DNA of 64,000 bases. Origin: Selaginella tamariscina. Lineage: Eukaryota > Streptophyta > Lycopodiopsida > Selaginellales > Selaginellaceae. A program made the translations under genes and the position numbers. Location of the stretch: contig PUQB01000266.1 of assembly GCA_003024785.1 (NCBI GenBank), positions 248,001-312,000 of the forward strand, in the 5' to 3' direction. Shown here one piece after another: positions 13,640 through 26,703 of the stretch. Numbering within the stretch: position 1 is the first letter of the stretch; each line of letters opens with the position of its first letter. The notes beneath the pieces were generated by a model. The model did not search any database, was not told where the DNA came from, and saw nothing but the letters and a program-made list of their open reading frames with translations.

Positions 13640-14700
13640 TGTTGTTATTCAAAATTAGCATCCAAGGTCGATAATGGAGGTGCTGACGATACATGCGTTA
13701 CTTTTCCACTGGTATGTGGGAGGGTCAACGTGTGCGAAGGACTCAGAGTGTTCAGCACTGAGGTACTATTCTGGAAGGATGAAGATGGCACTTTAAGTGA
13801 ACTCAAAGAGATCAAGCGAAGAGCTATTTATCCGAGCAAGCCGAAGAGCTCAGTTCTGACATCTTTATGGCCGGGAAGACCTATAGAGTGTTCAAGGCAG
13901 TCATTTCTACTCCTCCACAGTAGCGGCTTTCACAAGTTCCCTTTGTTCAAGGAGGGGTCAGAATTAGTGATGTCCTCGCTGCTTTCCAGGCTGATGCAGC
14001 GGAGGTGGAGGTAATGAATGATAAATTTGAGGAGGTGCAGAATCTCACACTGGAGCCCCCAGTACACGATGACACCATTCTTCTCATGGAGGAGCATGGA
14101 TTAGGTGTGCACATGGTATGGCCCGAGGACCATCCCAGCTACTTTGTGCATGCCAGTCCTGGTACTTGTGCAATAGTCGTTCTCGTCCTGGGAGAAGAAG
14201 GTGTGTCATTGCCAACGCGGGAGACTGTTGCTGTAGCCTCTTTAGAAACGGGGACTAACCCACTTGACCACGGATCATTGTCCCGGTTACCCAAGGAAGA
14301 GAGAGGATTCTGAAAGCCGGGGGATGTGTAAGCGGTTATAGCCGGGGAAGAGTGAGCATAAAAGGGAGAGAGCGTGAGATAGGTGAGTTGAATATCTCAA
14401 GGGAATAGCGACCTCCACTTTAAATGAACGACAAGATCCCTCAGGAGCAACAGATAACTACGGCCGTGCCTGACATCGTAGAGGTTGACATCTCGAAAGA
14501 CTGCGAGTACTTGGTATTTACTCGGATGGGGTAGAGAGAGGAGTTGTCCTCTAAGTGCAAAGAGATGAGCAAGGCGCTTAAAGAGAGGGACGAGGGAGCG
14601 TTAGAGAAGATCTTTTTCTCCAAATGGTTTCTGTATGAAAGAATGGAGGGAGAAAACCTCAGGGACACTAGCCTTTGACGTGCTTGATGACCGGACTTTG
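13640..14700 (+). pseudogene. Unidentified GC-richer coding-like island
   Basis: This roughly 1-kb stretch is visibly richer in G and C than the DNA on both sides and reads like protein in several plus-strand frames that take over from one another. Pieces: GLRVFSTEVLFWKDEDGTL (about 13.74-13.80 kb), a stretch through 14,005-14,313 with HDDTILLMEEHGLGVHMVW, and KDCEYLVFTRM then SSKCKEMSKALKERDEGAL near 14.50-14.62 kb. The pieces show no family motif that I know. The pattern of long frames joined by single-base shifts suggests a decayed gene or transposon fragment inserted between the two MYB blocks. Confidence 0.4.
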
Positions 14701-15029
14701 TTAATAGTTGAGCTCAAACAAGCAGGACTGCATGGGGCCGATGGTATAACATCAAAACTTATGATATGATAGCACTATGATTTGACCTCTTATTTTTCGG
14801 AATATCAACATCGATTTTTATGACACTCATATATATATAGATAAAGATGATAAATTCACTCATTACAGTCATTTTTACAAGGTTTTCTTCTCTTAATCAT
14901 AGTTAATAATTAAGTTAGTTACTTTAATGATTTTATATATATTTAAGAGATAAAAATGAAAAGACCTTGCATTTCATTTATATACATGATATGATATATA
15001 ATTTTTTTTAAATACATATGTTTTCCTGA
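14701..15029. other. AT-rich spacer, nothing recognised
   Basis: Short AT-rich DNA between the coding-like island and duplication unit 3. No feature is supportable. Confidence 0.5.
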
Positions 15030-17127
15030 TTTTTAATATTTATTAATTAATTACCATTAATACAAAAGAGGAGCTGTATACCGTAATCAGTCATCTCGTA
15101 TTGATTATATAAAAAAAAAATACAATAGCCTGACTAAGGTTAAAACACATGAATATGTAGAGTTATATATTTTATTTTATTTTTATCACGTAATAAAAAT
15201 ATAATTTAAAAAAATCCAATCATATATTCAATTTGTTCGTATTGGTTATATGATTATATTTAAAGTATAATAAAATTTATCAACTGATTTTTAATTAATT
15301 ATATTATTTATACTTACATATATTAATACTTAAAAAACTTTTTAAAAAATACCAAAGGCATTGTACATGTTTTGACAAATATTATAAATACAGTTTATAA
15401 TAATATGCATTTGTGCATGTATATAATAATGTGCATTGAAGTGTACAATGTGTATTGTATATTATGTAATGTAAATGCAGAGACATGAACATGATTGTCA
15501 ATTTTAGTGATTTTTTAGAAATTATGTTCATTCTGGTAATTACTTAAAATATTTATTATAAAGTAACTAAGGTATATATAGAGGTGAATTCATGATATAT
15601 TTTATAAGTTACTAAAGATATTAGAGTGACTAATTTTATAATTAAAATAATTTATTATTATTTTATAAATAGTCAATATAATTAAATTTTCTTTGTATAT
15701 ATAAACTAGGACCTTGAATCCAAAGAATATTTTAATTTCTTATCTTTCTGTGTATTTATGTGTTTGTCTCGATATAACAATTTTGTTTGAGTAATTATTA
15801 AAAATATGTGTCTATTTCAGTCATAAATGATGTGTCATTTTCCCAATTTATATTTCAACCACTTCATGTTCGTGTTGTATTTACAAGCGTATGCTCTCAC
15901 AATCGTCTACACACATGCCCACATTGCATACACACACGACGCTCTCACGCACATAGTGGCAAGTGTACAAGGCCATGTGTCTCTATATGGATGTGATGTG
16001 TATCTAAATATAAACATCCATGTTTTATATAAACAACAAGCCCCCGTTTTGGCGATGGTAACATCTATTTAACTTCCGGAACCGTACGTAACATAAATAT
16101 AAATTAAACTATATCCAGTAACATGTTCATGTAGTACAACTTAATCAGATTTGCAAGCATTCAAATATATATATATGGGTAACTCATAGTATTGTGCCGT
16201 AGAATGCTCATGTTCGGACGGCTATGTTACATTTATATTTATTACATAAGACATGTTTTATTAAAGAAATATAAATATGTATATGGACATGTTCAACACA
16301 CACCCACACACAGTTGCATATCGTGGTATATATATACAAATCACAACTTAACTAGTCATATTTCTATACTTATTTTGGAACTACTTAGTGTGTGTATATC
16401 TGAAGCATCTTCAACCTTAAAACTACTGTGTATTCAAAATAAATGTGGATATAGTTGTTTTTAAGTTAGTATTTGTATCTATAGTATAACCTCTTATATA
16501 TATGTGTGTGTGTGCATGTGTGTTAAACATCTGTCCAGATTATATATATATAGTTAGTTAAGTTTTTATATATGTATATACTTTGTTTATATGTATCATA
16601 TATATGTAGTATGTAAATAGATTTATATAACTTAGTATACATTTTATGTATTTAACCAGAACTTATCTTAAATCTCTCTCTCCACCAGTGTGTTGAGCAT
16701 GTTCCTTACTATATAGTAAGATGGCTCTATAATTAAGTATATGTAGATTTAGAAACTTCGTAACTATGAAGATGATTTTAATCAAACACGTTTAATGGCT
16801 TAATACGTTCTAAGGTATGTACTTATATGGTTTTGCAGGGTTCATCAATATTATCAAAATATTGCCGTATATTAGCATTTACATGAATATTAACTTTGTA
16901 TCTCTAGTTTTATAATATACCTAAAATTCTTTTACATTTAAATTAAAGAATAACATGTAAAATTTAAGTTGCTCTTACTTTGACAGAAATATTAATACCA
17001 TAACATTATCCATATTGATATGCATTTAATAACTAATTTCAGAGGTTTCCTTCTTTTCTTGTTAATATTCCAACAAGTAAAATAACGATTTCATTACATT
17101 TATGTATAATATATATTTCAATATATT

Positions 17128-17168
<41 letters not shown>

Positions 17169-17199
17169 CACACACACACACACACACACACACACACCA
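17128..17199. repeat. Compound CT/CA microsatellite
   Basis: Long CT run followed by a CA run, at the position corresponding to 1,417-1,473 in unit 1. Confidence 0.9.
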
Positions 17200-17925
17200 C
17201 ACTCTTCCTAAATGCTGTTTTTACATAGTATAATATTTTAAGAAATCATAAATAATGTTTTGGAGCAGACACTTAACGCTAAGTATGTAGAATTGAATCA
17301 TTAAATGGAGCCTTGAAAGTATTTACCTTGCAATGGGCAGGGCCAACGAAGCTTAGCCAACTCCATTGAAAGACAAGTGTATGCATTAATTAATTTTAAT
17401 TAGATTAAAATGCTTAATGGTGATTATTTACGTGTGTGATTTAGCACCACGTTAAAGAATATTTTGTTTCAATCTATTCATATCATTCCATAATTCTGAA
17501 GATTTTAAATGTGTGGATTTAATTAACTAGTCAATGATCTGACGTATTTTTTAATTTCTAATTGACATGTCATCATGTCCGAATGGAAATTAAAAATAAT
17601 TAATTGTAGATATAATTATTCTTAATAATATAATTAATTAAATAAGAAATTACTAATTGTAAATAACTATGTAGGTTACCCATATACGGATGCTAATCCA
17701 ATATAATAAGGTAAATACATAGTTACCTTACATAATTCATATAATCGCTCTGTTCTTATGCTTCTCTCAGCTATTTATAAAGTTTTCAATGAACTCCAAC
17801 TCTAATCTTTACACATAAAACTTATTCATATTCTGTACAAAGCATACGTATATTCAATATTGTATAAAAGTACACTTCTATATTATACGGAAAGACGAAA
17901 TTACAAATTTGCAGATCTTCACAAC

Positions 17926-18876
17926 TCAAAAATCGAAACCAGGAAGTCCTGCCCAGAACAAACCATCCTCGGACACTGTTTGAACGACGCACTTGTACTA
18001 CTGGAAGATGAATTCTTCGCATCAATGCTTTCTGTATCGTTTAGAAATTGCTCGATATCAAATATAGAATCTAGATCCGACTGCAGATTCTTAGGATCTT
18101 GTTTGTCCCGCGGGAAATTCGAAATATATCTGTGACCATCTTGTGGATTATCAATAGTATAGCTTGCCGAGTTATTGTTGTAGGATCCATCCAAGGAAGA
18201 ACTATCTTTTGTGCAATCTGCCGTAGAAGATCCCATATTGAAAGATTTGTGCTCCTGAAACAGTTGCTTGTTTTTCTTGAAGTCAAGCCTGAGTTTTTGA
18301 ACATCCTCCTTAAGTGTGAATTCCAGTAGTTCTTGATTTGGTTATCTGTTCTCCCAGGAAGTCCTGCAGCAATTTGTGACCATCTGTAGGAAAAAGATGT
18401 TAGGACATATATATGCATCATGTGTGTATACGAACTTGTTCCCCACAATTGCATGCATGTCAATAATGAACTTCTCCTCTTCCTTAGTAAATTCCTTGTG
18501 ATTTACATCTGGTCTTAGATAATTCAACCATCTCAATCTGCAGCTCTTTCCACATCTCTTCAAACCTGAAAGAAAGAAGGTTCTGTTTGAACAATTTAAT
18601 TTAAAATTCAAACTGCGAATCATAACTTATTATTTGCTAAATTCTTCATTATTATTTAATTAATTTAAACACAAATTAATAATATACATTTTTTTATTAA
18701 ATTGAGATAATTTCCATGAAAACACTATATAATTATATACCTGCATGCTTTGCAATATCACTCCATTGACCCAGACCATATCTCTGGAGGCAATCGATCA
18801 GCCTCTGATCTTCATCAGGAGACCATAGACCCTTGTACCGTTTATTGCGCTTAGGACGAAATTCTATGTTTACCAT
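17926..18876 (-). CDS. R2R3-MYB transcription factor, copy 2 (frameshifted)
   Basis: Three exons: 18741-18876, 18436-18565 (130 bases) and 17926-18383. The exon borders are those of copy 1, with ATG at 18876. R2 contains [20 protein letters not shown], the R2/R3 junction [19 protein letters not shown], and R3 [20 protein letters not shown]. The protein is nearly the same as copy 1 in the MYB repeats. After R3 the first change of frame is a missing base in TTCAAAAACTC (copy 1: TTCAAAGAACTC). Beyond it the acidic tail is intact for over 100 codons in the shifted frame, with [11 protein letters not shown] and [12 protein letters not shown] second missing base lies near the end, at GTGTCCGAG (copy 1: GTGTCTCGAG). 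Both breaks differ from those of copy 1. DNA binding would survive truncation; the regulatory tail would not. Confidence 0.85.
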
Positions 18877-20345
18877 ATTTACCAAATGAAATTTCTATAA
18901 ACACAATCATTATATCTTAATATACTTTTATAGAATCTTATTTAGAATATGCTGTGAACACTAGGTGTGCTCATTATTTGAAACATAGATTATTAGATAG
19001 TATTAATTTATATTTATCACGATGCATATATAAAATCAAACGATTAATATATTACGTTTATTATACTGCAGGTAGTAATTATTTTATAAATTCACAACCT
19101 ATGGAACATATATTTGACACATTCAACAATTTGCGTGTGTTAGTTGAATAAATAAAATAATCTCGTCCCCTATTATAATATTTAGATCCTTCAATCCGCT
19201 AAATAATGTAATTAAGCTATATAATTACTTAGCTATGTAATTAATATCAAATGCTGGCCCAACTTAATTTAAATAATTAAATATTTCCTACTAATTTAGC
19301 ATTTGAATTTGCCATGCAATTTAAAATTTATTAAAATTTAATTTGTGTATGATGAGTGTCTGAGTGCTTGTTTATGATATTTACGTGCTTCCTGGGTATC
19401 ATCGATGCATAGTTAAACGTTAATTTCAAAGTTAATGCGTATTTAATATTAGATATTTTACATTAAATACATTAAAAGGAATATAGACCTGATTTAATAA
19501 CACTAAAAAATATATAGAACATGTATTATAATATACCTTGTTTGACATACTAATTCGTACCTTAAAACTAAAATAATTGTCAGGACGTAGTACTTATAGT
19601 ATTAAAATGGATATCCAGTACAGATTAATATTGTTGGGGCCAAGTTGTTTCAATATTTAGACAGTCGAGGAGAACTCAAGGATAGCACTTACATATATTT
19701 AACATAGTATTAAAATGGATATCCAGTATTGTTTGGGGCCCAGTTGTTTTAAAATTGTTTAATTTATATTTATATGTATTTTATGTACAGTTGGGACCAG
19801 CATTTCACATTAATTAATAAGATTATTAATTGTATATGTTAAGGTTTTTATAATCTACTACAATGGTGTCAAGATGTAAGTGTATAGACCTACTATTAAA
19901 AAAAACACTAAAATCTAAATAATAAATACTTGACTTTGAGAAAAAGTAATTTAAAAATTTCATATGGCAGTTATACTAGGTAAGAACTCAAAGCAGATTC
20001 AATTGTAAATGAATTTAAAGTTGCATATACATCACATGTGAATATAATCGTAAATATCAATATATAGTGAATTTGGCTCTGTTAATGACAAATTAAACGT
20101 CATTATTGGTGATATGTTAAATCGCCATGTTTGTTTTCACTACAATAAGTTTCCTACAAATGAATAAATTAGTGCCACCTGTATATGAGTGTGTTTGCAC
20201 ACCCCCCCTCACACACACGGGCATACATGTATACGATTTGATAGCTATATGATTTGTGAAAGAGGCAGCTTATAATCTATTTTGAAGGGTTAAAATTAAT
20301 GTGCCTTCTTATATATATTATACATTAAGTACCGATGATGAAGAA

Positions 20346-20919
20346 CTTATAAAGATTTAATATATTCCTTTCGGCATTAACAGATTGGCAAGTGTATAAG
20401 GCCACTATATACTTATGATTTACCACATATGATGTGTATGTAAATATAAACATCCATGGTTTATATCATCAACAAGCTTTTATAAAATATATATAAGATG
20501 CTTTCTGTCAATCATCTCAGGTGTGGACCTTTATATATTTACACATACGTACTACATACATACATATGTGTGTGTGTGCATCTTTACAGTTGAGTCTCTT
20601 GAACCTAGTATAACTGCCATATGAAATTTTAAAATACCTTTTTTCCTTCTAAAAGTCAAGTAGGTATATTTAGATTTATATTTTATAGCATAAATATAAA
20701 TTAAAACTATATCAATATATAATAATACAGTAACATGTTCATGTAGTACAGCTTAATCAGATTTGCAATATATGGAACTCCCATAGTATTGTGCCATATA
20801 ATGCAAATTCGTAAGTCTGATATATACATAATGACTCTGTATATGTTTACATATTATACTTTATTACATAAGAATTGTTGTATTAAAGAAATATATGTAT
20901 ATGGACATGTTCAACACGC

Positions 20920-20957
<38 letters not shown>

Positions 20958-23900
20958 TGACAAATCAAAACTTAACTAGATACTTGCAACTACTTTGTGT
21001 TTGTATCCATATTGATATGCATTTATTATTATTCTTATTCTTACAATATTCTAAGACGTAAAATAACGATTCATTATAAATAATATGTATAATATATTTT
21101 TTCATCTAGTTTAAATATAGATAAGTAACGCTTCACGCCTTTTTAATTCTTAACATTTTAGCTTGATGATAACATACTCAAACACTCTCTCTCTCCTCTC
21201 TCTCTCTCTTCTCTCTCTAAAAGCTGTTTTACATTTTTACAAGTAGTGTATATTTAAGAAACGTAAATATGCGTTTGAAGCAGACACTTAACGCTAAGTA
21301 TATAGCATTGAATCGTTAAATGGAGTCTTGAAAATATCTGTATGAGGACTTATATGTTAATGTTTATAATGTTAATTACGTAATCGTATGAAGATTATAA
21401 CACACCTTTGCAATGGGTACATGTTTGCCATGTAGCATTAATTAAATTAAGATGCTTAATGATGATTATTTACGTGTATAATTTAGCACTCACGTTAAAG
21501 AATATTTTGTTTTATTCTGTTTTTTAGTATATCACAGTTAATATCTAGGATAATTCTAAAGCTGTGTGAAACTCCACTTTTCAAATAAACTTCATTTGAC
21601 AGTAATTACTTAATCGTTCATATGTTTAGTAATTTCTAATTGACATAATTTAAAAATAATTAATTATTTCTAATTAAATATAATTAGTATTAAATACATG
21701 GCTCAAAAAGGCCTACAATAATATAAACACATATATTCTAAGTGTAGAGGGATATATGCTTCTCGTTAGTGTAGTATATGTATGGATGGTACTGCCCTGG
21801 TACGAGCCAACTTAATCCGTACACACATGACTTAATATCAATATTTATATAAAAGTGCAAGTTCTACGGTTCTGAATACAGAACATATACAATCGTACAG
21901 TACAAAGTATACAGTATATTGAATTATTGTACACAGTACACATGCCTTTCTGTATAGTCAACAAGCTGTCCAATCTACACGGAAAGAAGAATTTACAAAT
22001 CGAAACCGGGAAGTCCTTCCCAGAACAGATCATCCTCGAGAAGCTGTTTGAACGATTCACTTGTACTGGAGGATGCATTCTCCGTTCCAATGCTTTCTGT
22101 GTCGTTTAGAAATTGCTCGATCATATATACTAATAGAATTTAGATCCGACTGCAGATCTTGTTTGTCCAGGAAATTCGAATTATCGCTGTTACCTGTGTA
22201 GTTATTGTTCTCCATTTTGCGCCACATCGCTTCGGTAAGATCCATCCAAGGAAGAACTATCTTCTGTGCATTCTGCTGTAGAAGATTCGTGCTCCTGAAA
22301 CAGTTGTGTGTCTTGAGTTCAAGTCCAAGTTCTCTGACCATCCTCCTTACGTGTGAATTCCAGTGGTTCTTGATTTGGTTATCTGTTCTCCCAGGAAGTC
22401 CTGCAGCAATTTGTGACCATCTATAGAAAAAAGATGTTAGAATATATATATGCATCGTGTGTGTATACTAACTTGTTGCCGACAATTGCCTGCATGTCAA
22501 TAATGAACTTCTCCTCTTCCTTGGTAAATTCCCTATGATTTACATCGGGTTTAAGATAATTCATCCATCTCAATCTGCAACTCTTTGCACATCTCTTCAA
22601 ACCTGAAAGACAGAAGAAGGTTGCTAATTGCGTTTGTTTTAACATACACAATGTCTGAATCTTTGAAAATAGGATTTTGAGTTTGAACAATTCAAAATGT
22701 GAGGTCTATATACATCAAAAATTGGAAGTAGACACCGGATGAATGTATAAGACTTCAATCAATTGAAACACAAATGCAATGAAATTCTCCAGAAATTGCT
22801 AATATATGTTTGATCAAATTGAAATAATTTTTATGAAAACACACTATATATACCTGCACGCTTTGCAATGTCACTCCATTGACCCAGCCCATATCTCTTG
22901 ACGCAATCGAGCAGCCTCTGATCTTCATCAGGAGACCATAAACCCTTGGTGCGTTTCTTACGCTTAGGATGAACTTCTATGTTTACCATATTTACCAAAT
23001 GAAATTTCTTAACATATCTTAATATACATTGAAATAGCATATTCTATTTTTATAGAATATTCTTTAAAATTTACTGCATATTTCGATGGGTAAATGCCCG
23101 TCATTTACTTTTTTTTTATTAAATAAAATTATTTGCTAAATCATTTGTCATTTGAAATGTTATTCAAAATTAAATATTTTTTATAAGAAAAGAAATGTGG
23201 AACAGTACATGTCAAATCAAAAGCTGTTAAAAAATATAAATTTTCTATATATTTTTTAAAATAATACTATATCATACGTGCCTCTTTAATATAATAAAAG
23301 TATTGTACACTTATAATACCCTTTTAATATATATATATATATATAACCCACTTGTCCAAATTTGTATCATTAAATAAAAATATTAGGATAAGTATACTTA
23401 CAATTCTAATGTTAATTTCTTTGATTTATTATTATTTTTTTTTAAAATAAATACATATTTTATATATTTATTGTCGTATAAAAAATTTAAAATTTGGCTT
23501 GTCAAATCAAAAGATAACTAGCTTGTGAAAAATATGGCCTGCTCTATAATATACCTCACATGTCAATTGGGGTGTTGTCAAATTATCAATTATTTGAGAG
23601 ATTATCAATTATTTTGAGAGATAATCGCTTATATATTGATCACGATGCGCGGACTGCACATAAACGATTAATATATAAAAATGTCTACACACGTTTATTG
23701 TACTGCAGGTAGTATAGTAGCACAAATTAAAAATAATTATTTTGTGAGACAACATAGGGAACATATATTTGACCCAGTTAAATAAAAATAAGATGCATTA
23801 TATTATATTGTTATTAAATCCTTCAAGGTCATCTAATAATGTGATTAAGTAAATCTATTTAGCCATAATTCTTGCAATCAGCTTAATTTAAATAAATAAA

Positions 23901-26060
23901 TACCTACTATTTTTTTATCTTAATTATTATAAAGCATTTAAATTCACCATGCATTTGAAAATTTATTAAAATTTGATTTGTGTATAACGAGTGGCTGAGT
24001 ACATAAATTTCTGACTTAGCGTCTATATAATTTGTTTATCCGTTAATCTGACATTTACGTGCTTCCCGATGGATTTAACAATCGTCAAATAGTTTATGAC
24101 CGTAGATTTTATAAATAATATATAAATGTACCGCGATTGATTAGAGCACCAACTGCATCTCGACCGTCAAACAGATGCAGCAGAATGTTTATATATGTTC
24201 ATATATATTTCAAAATTAATGTGTTTAATGTTAAGTTTCCAATTCATTTTTTTTCCTCAAAGTTCTACTAGTTAATTTTTGGTTAAAACAGATGTTTTAC
24301 ATTAAAAACAATATATCATATCTTATGACGTTTTCAAATCTCACTATAAACATGTATTATAATATATTGATATAGTATTACCCTATTTGAACCGTACCTT
24401 AAAACTTTAATTATTAAAGTTCATTTGGTAGTTATACCAGCAACTCAAGGATTCAATGTAAATATATATATATATATATATATATTTAGACATAGTATTA
24501 AAATGGATTGTTCGGACCAAGTAGTTTTATAATTTAGACACATTGTCAATATATGAATTTGTATTTGTATGTGTGGGACCGTATATCATATTTTGCTGTA
24601 CAGTGAAAAATATAGCGATGTGATGTCAACGTGTACTGTATTAAAATATATTAATTTATATTTATGTTTCAACTAGACGGTCTTGGAAGTTAAATAAATA
24701 TTATAAAAAAAAAAGCACTACAATAAAATAATAGATACTTGACTTTTAGTTATACTTGTAGGAACTCAAGGCAGATTCAATTGTAAAAAGGTAACAAAGG
24801 CCCACATATCCGACGATTGATAATAAGCATTTTATTTTTTTCTATATATGCACGGATACATTTACACAATATAAAATGGATCGTTCGGACCAAGTAATTT
24901 TATAATTTAGACACATCGTTAATATAATATTATTGAATTTGTATTTATATGTATGTGGGACCAAGATTTTTAATTGTATATCATATCTTAAGATGCTTAT
25001 GAATTGACTAGCTGTACAGTGAAATATAGCGATGCATGTTAACGTGTACTGTATTAAATAATTTATTTATTTATGTTTCAACTATATAACATATAGGCCT
25101 GGAAGTTAAATAAATATTATAAAAAACATTAAAATCAAAATAATAAATACTTAACTTTAAAAACAAAGTAATTAAAATTTGATTTGACAATGGCAGATTC
25201 AACTGTAAAAGAGCCACTACGAGATGATTGATAATAAATATTTTATTTCTGTTTTTATATATGCAGGGATGTTATGCGTGTTCAAAGTTGGATATACATC
25301 ACATGTGAATATATATTATAATATATCAATATATAATGGCCTTATAAACTTGCACGCCTTGGATTTGGCTCTGTTAATGACAAAATTACACGTCATTATT
25401 GGTGACATGTTAAATCATCATGTTTCTTTCACAGCTAATGTGTTTCTACAAAATAAGCCTGAATAATTCAATTATGCCACCTAACCTACTCTGTATATTA
25501 GTTTGTTGCATGGTCTATGTCTCTCTCTCTCTCCCTCTCTCTCTCACACACACACACACACGGGCATGTTCTATGTACATAAGAAAATATATAGTTTCAG
25601 AATGCATTTATATTCTTATACATATGGTCTCAAACAGTATTAACATTAGAAATATTGTGCACATTGTCAATATAGTTGTTTAATCTATAATATAGAGATT
25701 AATATTATGATCTGTAATATGAATGTTAAGATGGTACTATAAACTATATTAATGTCAATGTCTATAGCAAATAAGATGTACGGTTTAATTCATATATAGA
25801 TATGATTTGATAGCCATATGATTTTTGAAGAGGCAGCTTATAATTTATTTTGAAGGGTTAATTTAAGTGTGCCTTCTTATATATTTTTATTCAATTAATA
25901 TATATAATGATATTAACATAAAGTTATTTTTACAAATTGGACAACTCGTCGCAAAAGGGACGTGTGCATGTCTTTATAAACTTGTGGTTGTAATTTCACG
26001 TCTCTCTCTCTCTAGCACACACACACACACATATACGTGTGTGTGTGTCATATACTGAAC
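20346..26060. repeat. MYB duplication unit 4
   Basis: Third MYB-bearing unit and the most diverged from unit 1. Its 3' flank (20,355-21,650) is closest to orphan unit 2. Its 5' flank (23.0-26.0 kb) is longer and ends with GTGCCTTCTTATATAT near 25,869, then CAACTCGTC..AAAGGGACGT near 25.94 kb, matching about 3.9-4.0 kb of unit 1. Within the 5' flank, 24.42-24.76 kb and 24.83-25.20 kb resemble each other (both include TGGATCGTTCGGACCAAGT or a close variant), so a local duplication of about 0.4 kb is present. No other gene was seen. Confidence 0.75.
21993..22989 (-). CDS. R2R3-MYB transcription factor, copy 3 (diverged, frameshifted)
   Basis: Three exons: 22854-22989, 22473-22602 (130 bases) and 21993-22420, with ATG at 22989 ([13 protein letters not shown]). 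The MYB repeats are intact: [32 protein letters not shown] and [20 protein letters not shown]. One change is notable: the usual [12 protein letters not shown] is [12 protein letters not shown], Gly to Ala in the R2 recognition region, which the other copies do not share. The tail is shorter and differs from copies 1 and 2, but its last 40 residues ([21 protein letters not shown]) are recognisable. They are reached only after a two-base loss in GATCGAGC (others GATATCGAGC). Another shift occurs after ELKTH. The long separate divergence suggests an older paralogue than copies 1 and 2. Confidence 0.85.
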
Positions 26061-26379
26061 AATCTTCTCTCAAAAATCTAATGCAATGGACTCATACCCA
26101 TGTGTCTTCAAGAATAAGTTAGTGACATACAATATGAAATAAATAGATAAATAAATAATGCATAATAAATAGGGATCAGTCATCACCTTGCAGAAGTAAA
26201 GAAGTTTTATGTCGAACTTATTTAATTTATATGTTTTAATTAATAATATTTATGTTATTATATGTATCTACAAAACATGTTTAATTCATTTTTGTTTTTA
26301 TACATTGTGGCTAACTATTAAATCACAAGGGACCCACATTTAAAACAAGTACAAAAAACATGCCTTACATATGAAAGTT
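26061..26379. other. AT-rich spacer, nothing recognised
   Basis: Joins duplication unit 4 to the retroelement remnants. Only AT-rich sequence is seen. Confidence 0.5.
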
Positions 26380-26703
26380 ATATTGCCGGATCCAACATTA
26401 CTAGACCCTGCCGCTCCAGTCCCATGTTTTCTATATCCTTTGGCGGTTATAAGTGCAGGTCATCAAGTTGGACTGGGTTGATCATGAACCAGTCCAACAT
26501 CTTTGCGGGAAAAACCATAGCTGTAGAATAATAAGAAAGAAGAATATTGTATTTCCTCACTGAATCGTACAAAAGCATCCTATATATATATATACACACC
26601 TAATCTTCAACCGCAACTCGCACTTATATTTATAGACCTAATCTTCAACTAGAACATCAACAATATGTAACCCCCGACGGTCAGTTGCTGTAACGCTCCA
26701 ATA
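26380..26703 (-). mobile_element. Copia-type 3' LTR remnant
   Basis: On the minus strand a polypurine tract AAGGGGAG (26,704-26,711) is followed by TATTGGAGCGTTACAGCAAC, the way many plant copia LTRs begin. Downstream are TATAAATATAAG (TATA-like, near 26.62 kb) and CTACAGCTATGGTTTTTCCC (near 26.51 kb). The far end is not defined. A related start (TGGAGCATCCAGCAACTAAC) occurs on the minus strand near 33.69 kb. Confidence 0.5.

Larger units (their letters stand above)
15030..20345. repeat. MYB duplication unit 3
   Basis: Second MYB-bearing unit of the unit 1 type. Its 3' flank (15,041-17,260) matches the start of the window and its 5' flank (18,900-20,345) matches 2,700-3,950. At about 20,345 the unit 1-like sequence stops abruptly after GATGATGAAGAACTTA and passes directly into the unit 4/unit 2 type at CCTTTCGGC. 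The non-MYB part holds only AT-rich DNA and microsatellites. Confidence 0.8.

Noticed and set aside
25480..26060. Frames rich in SLSL and THTHT
   Set aside because: Translations of CT and CA microsatellites.
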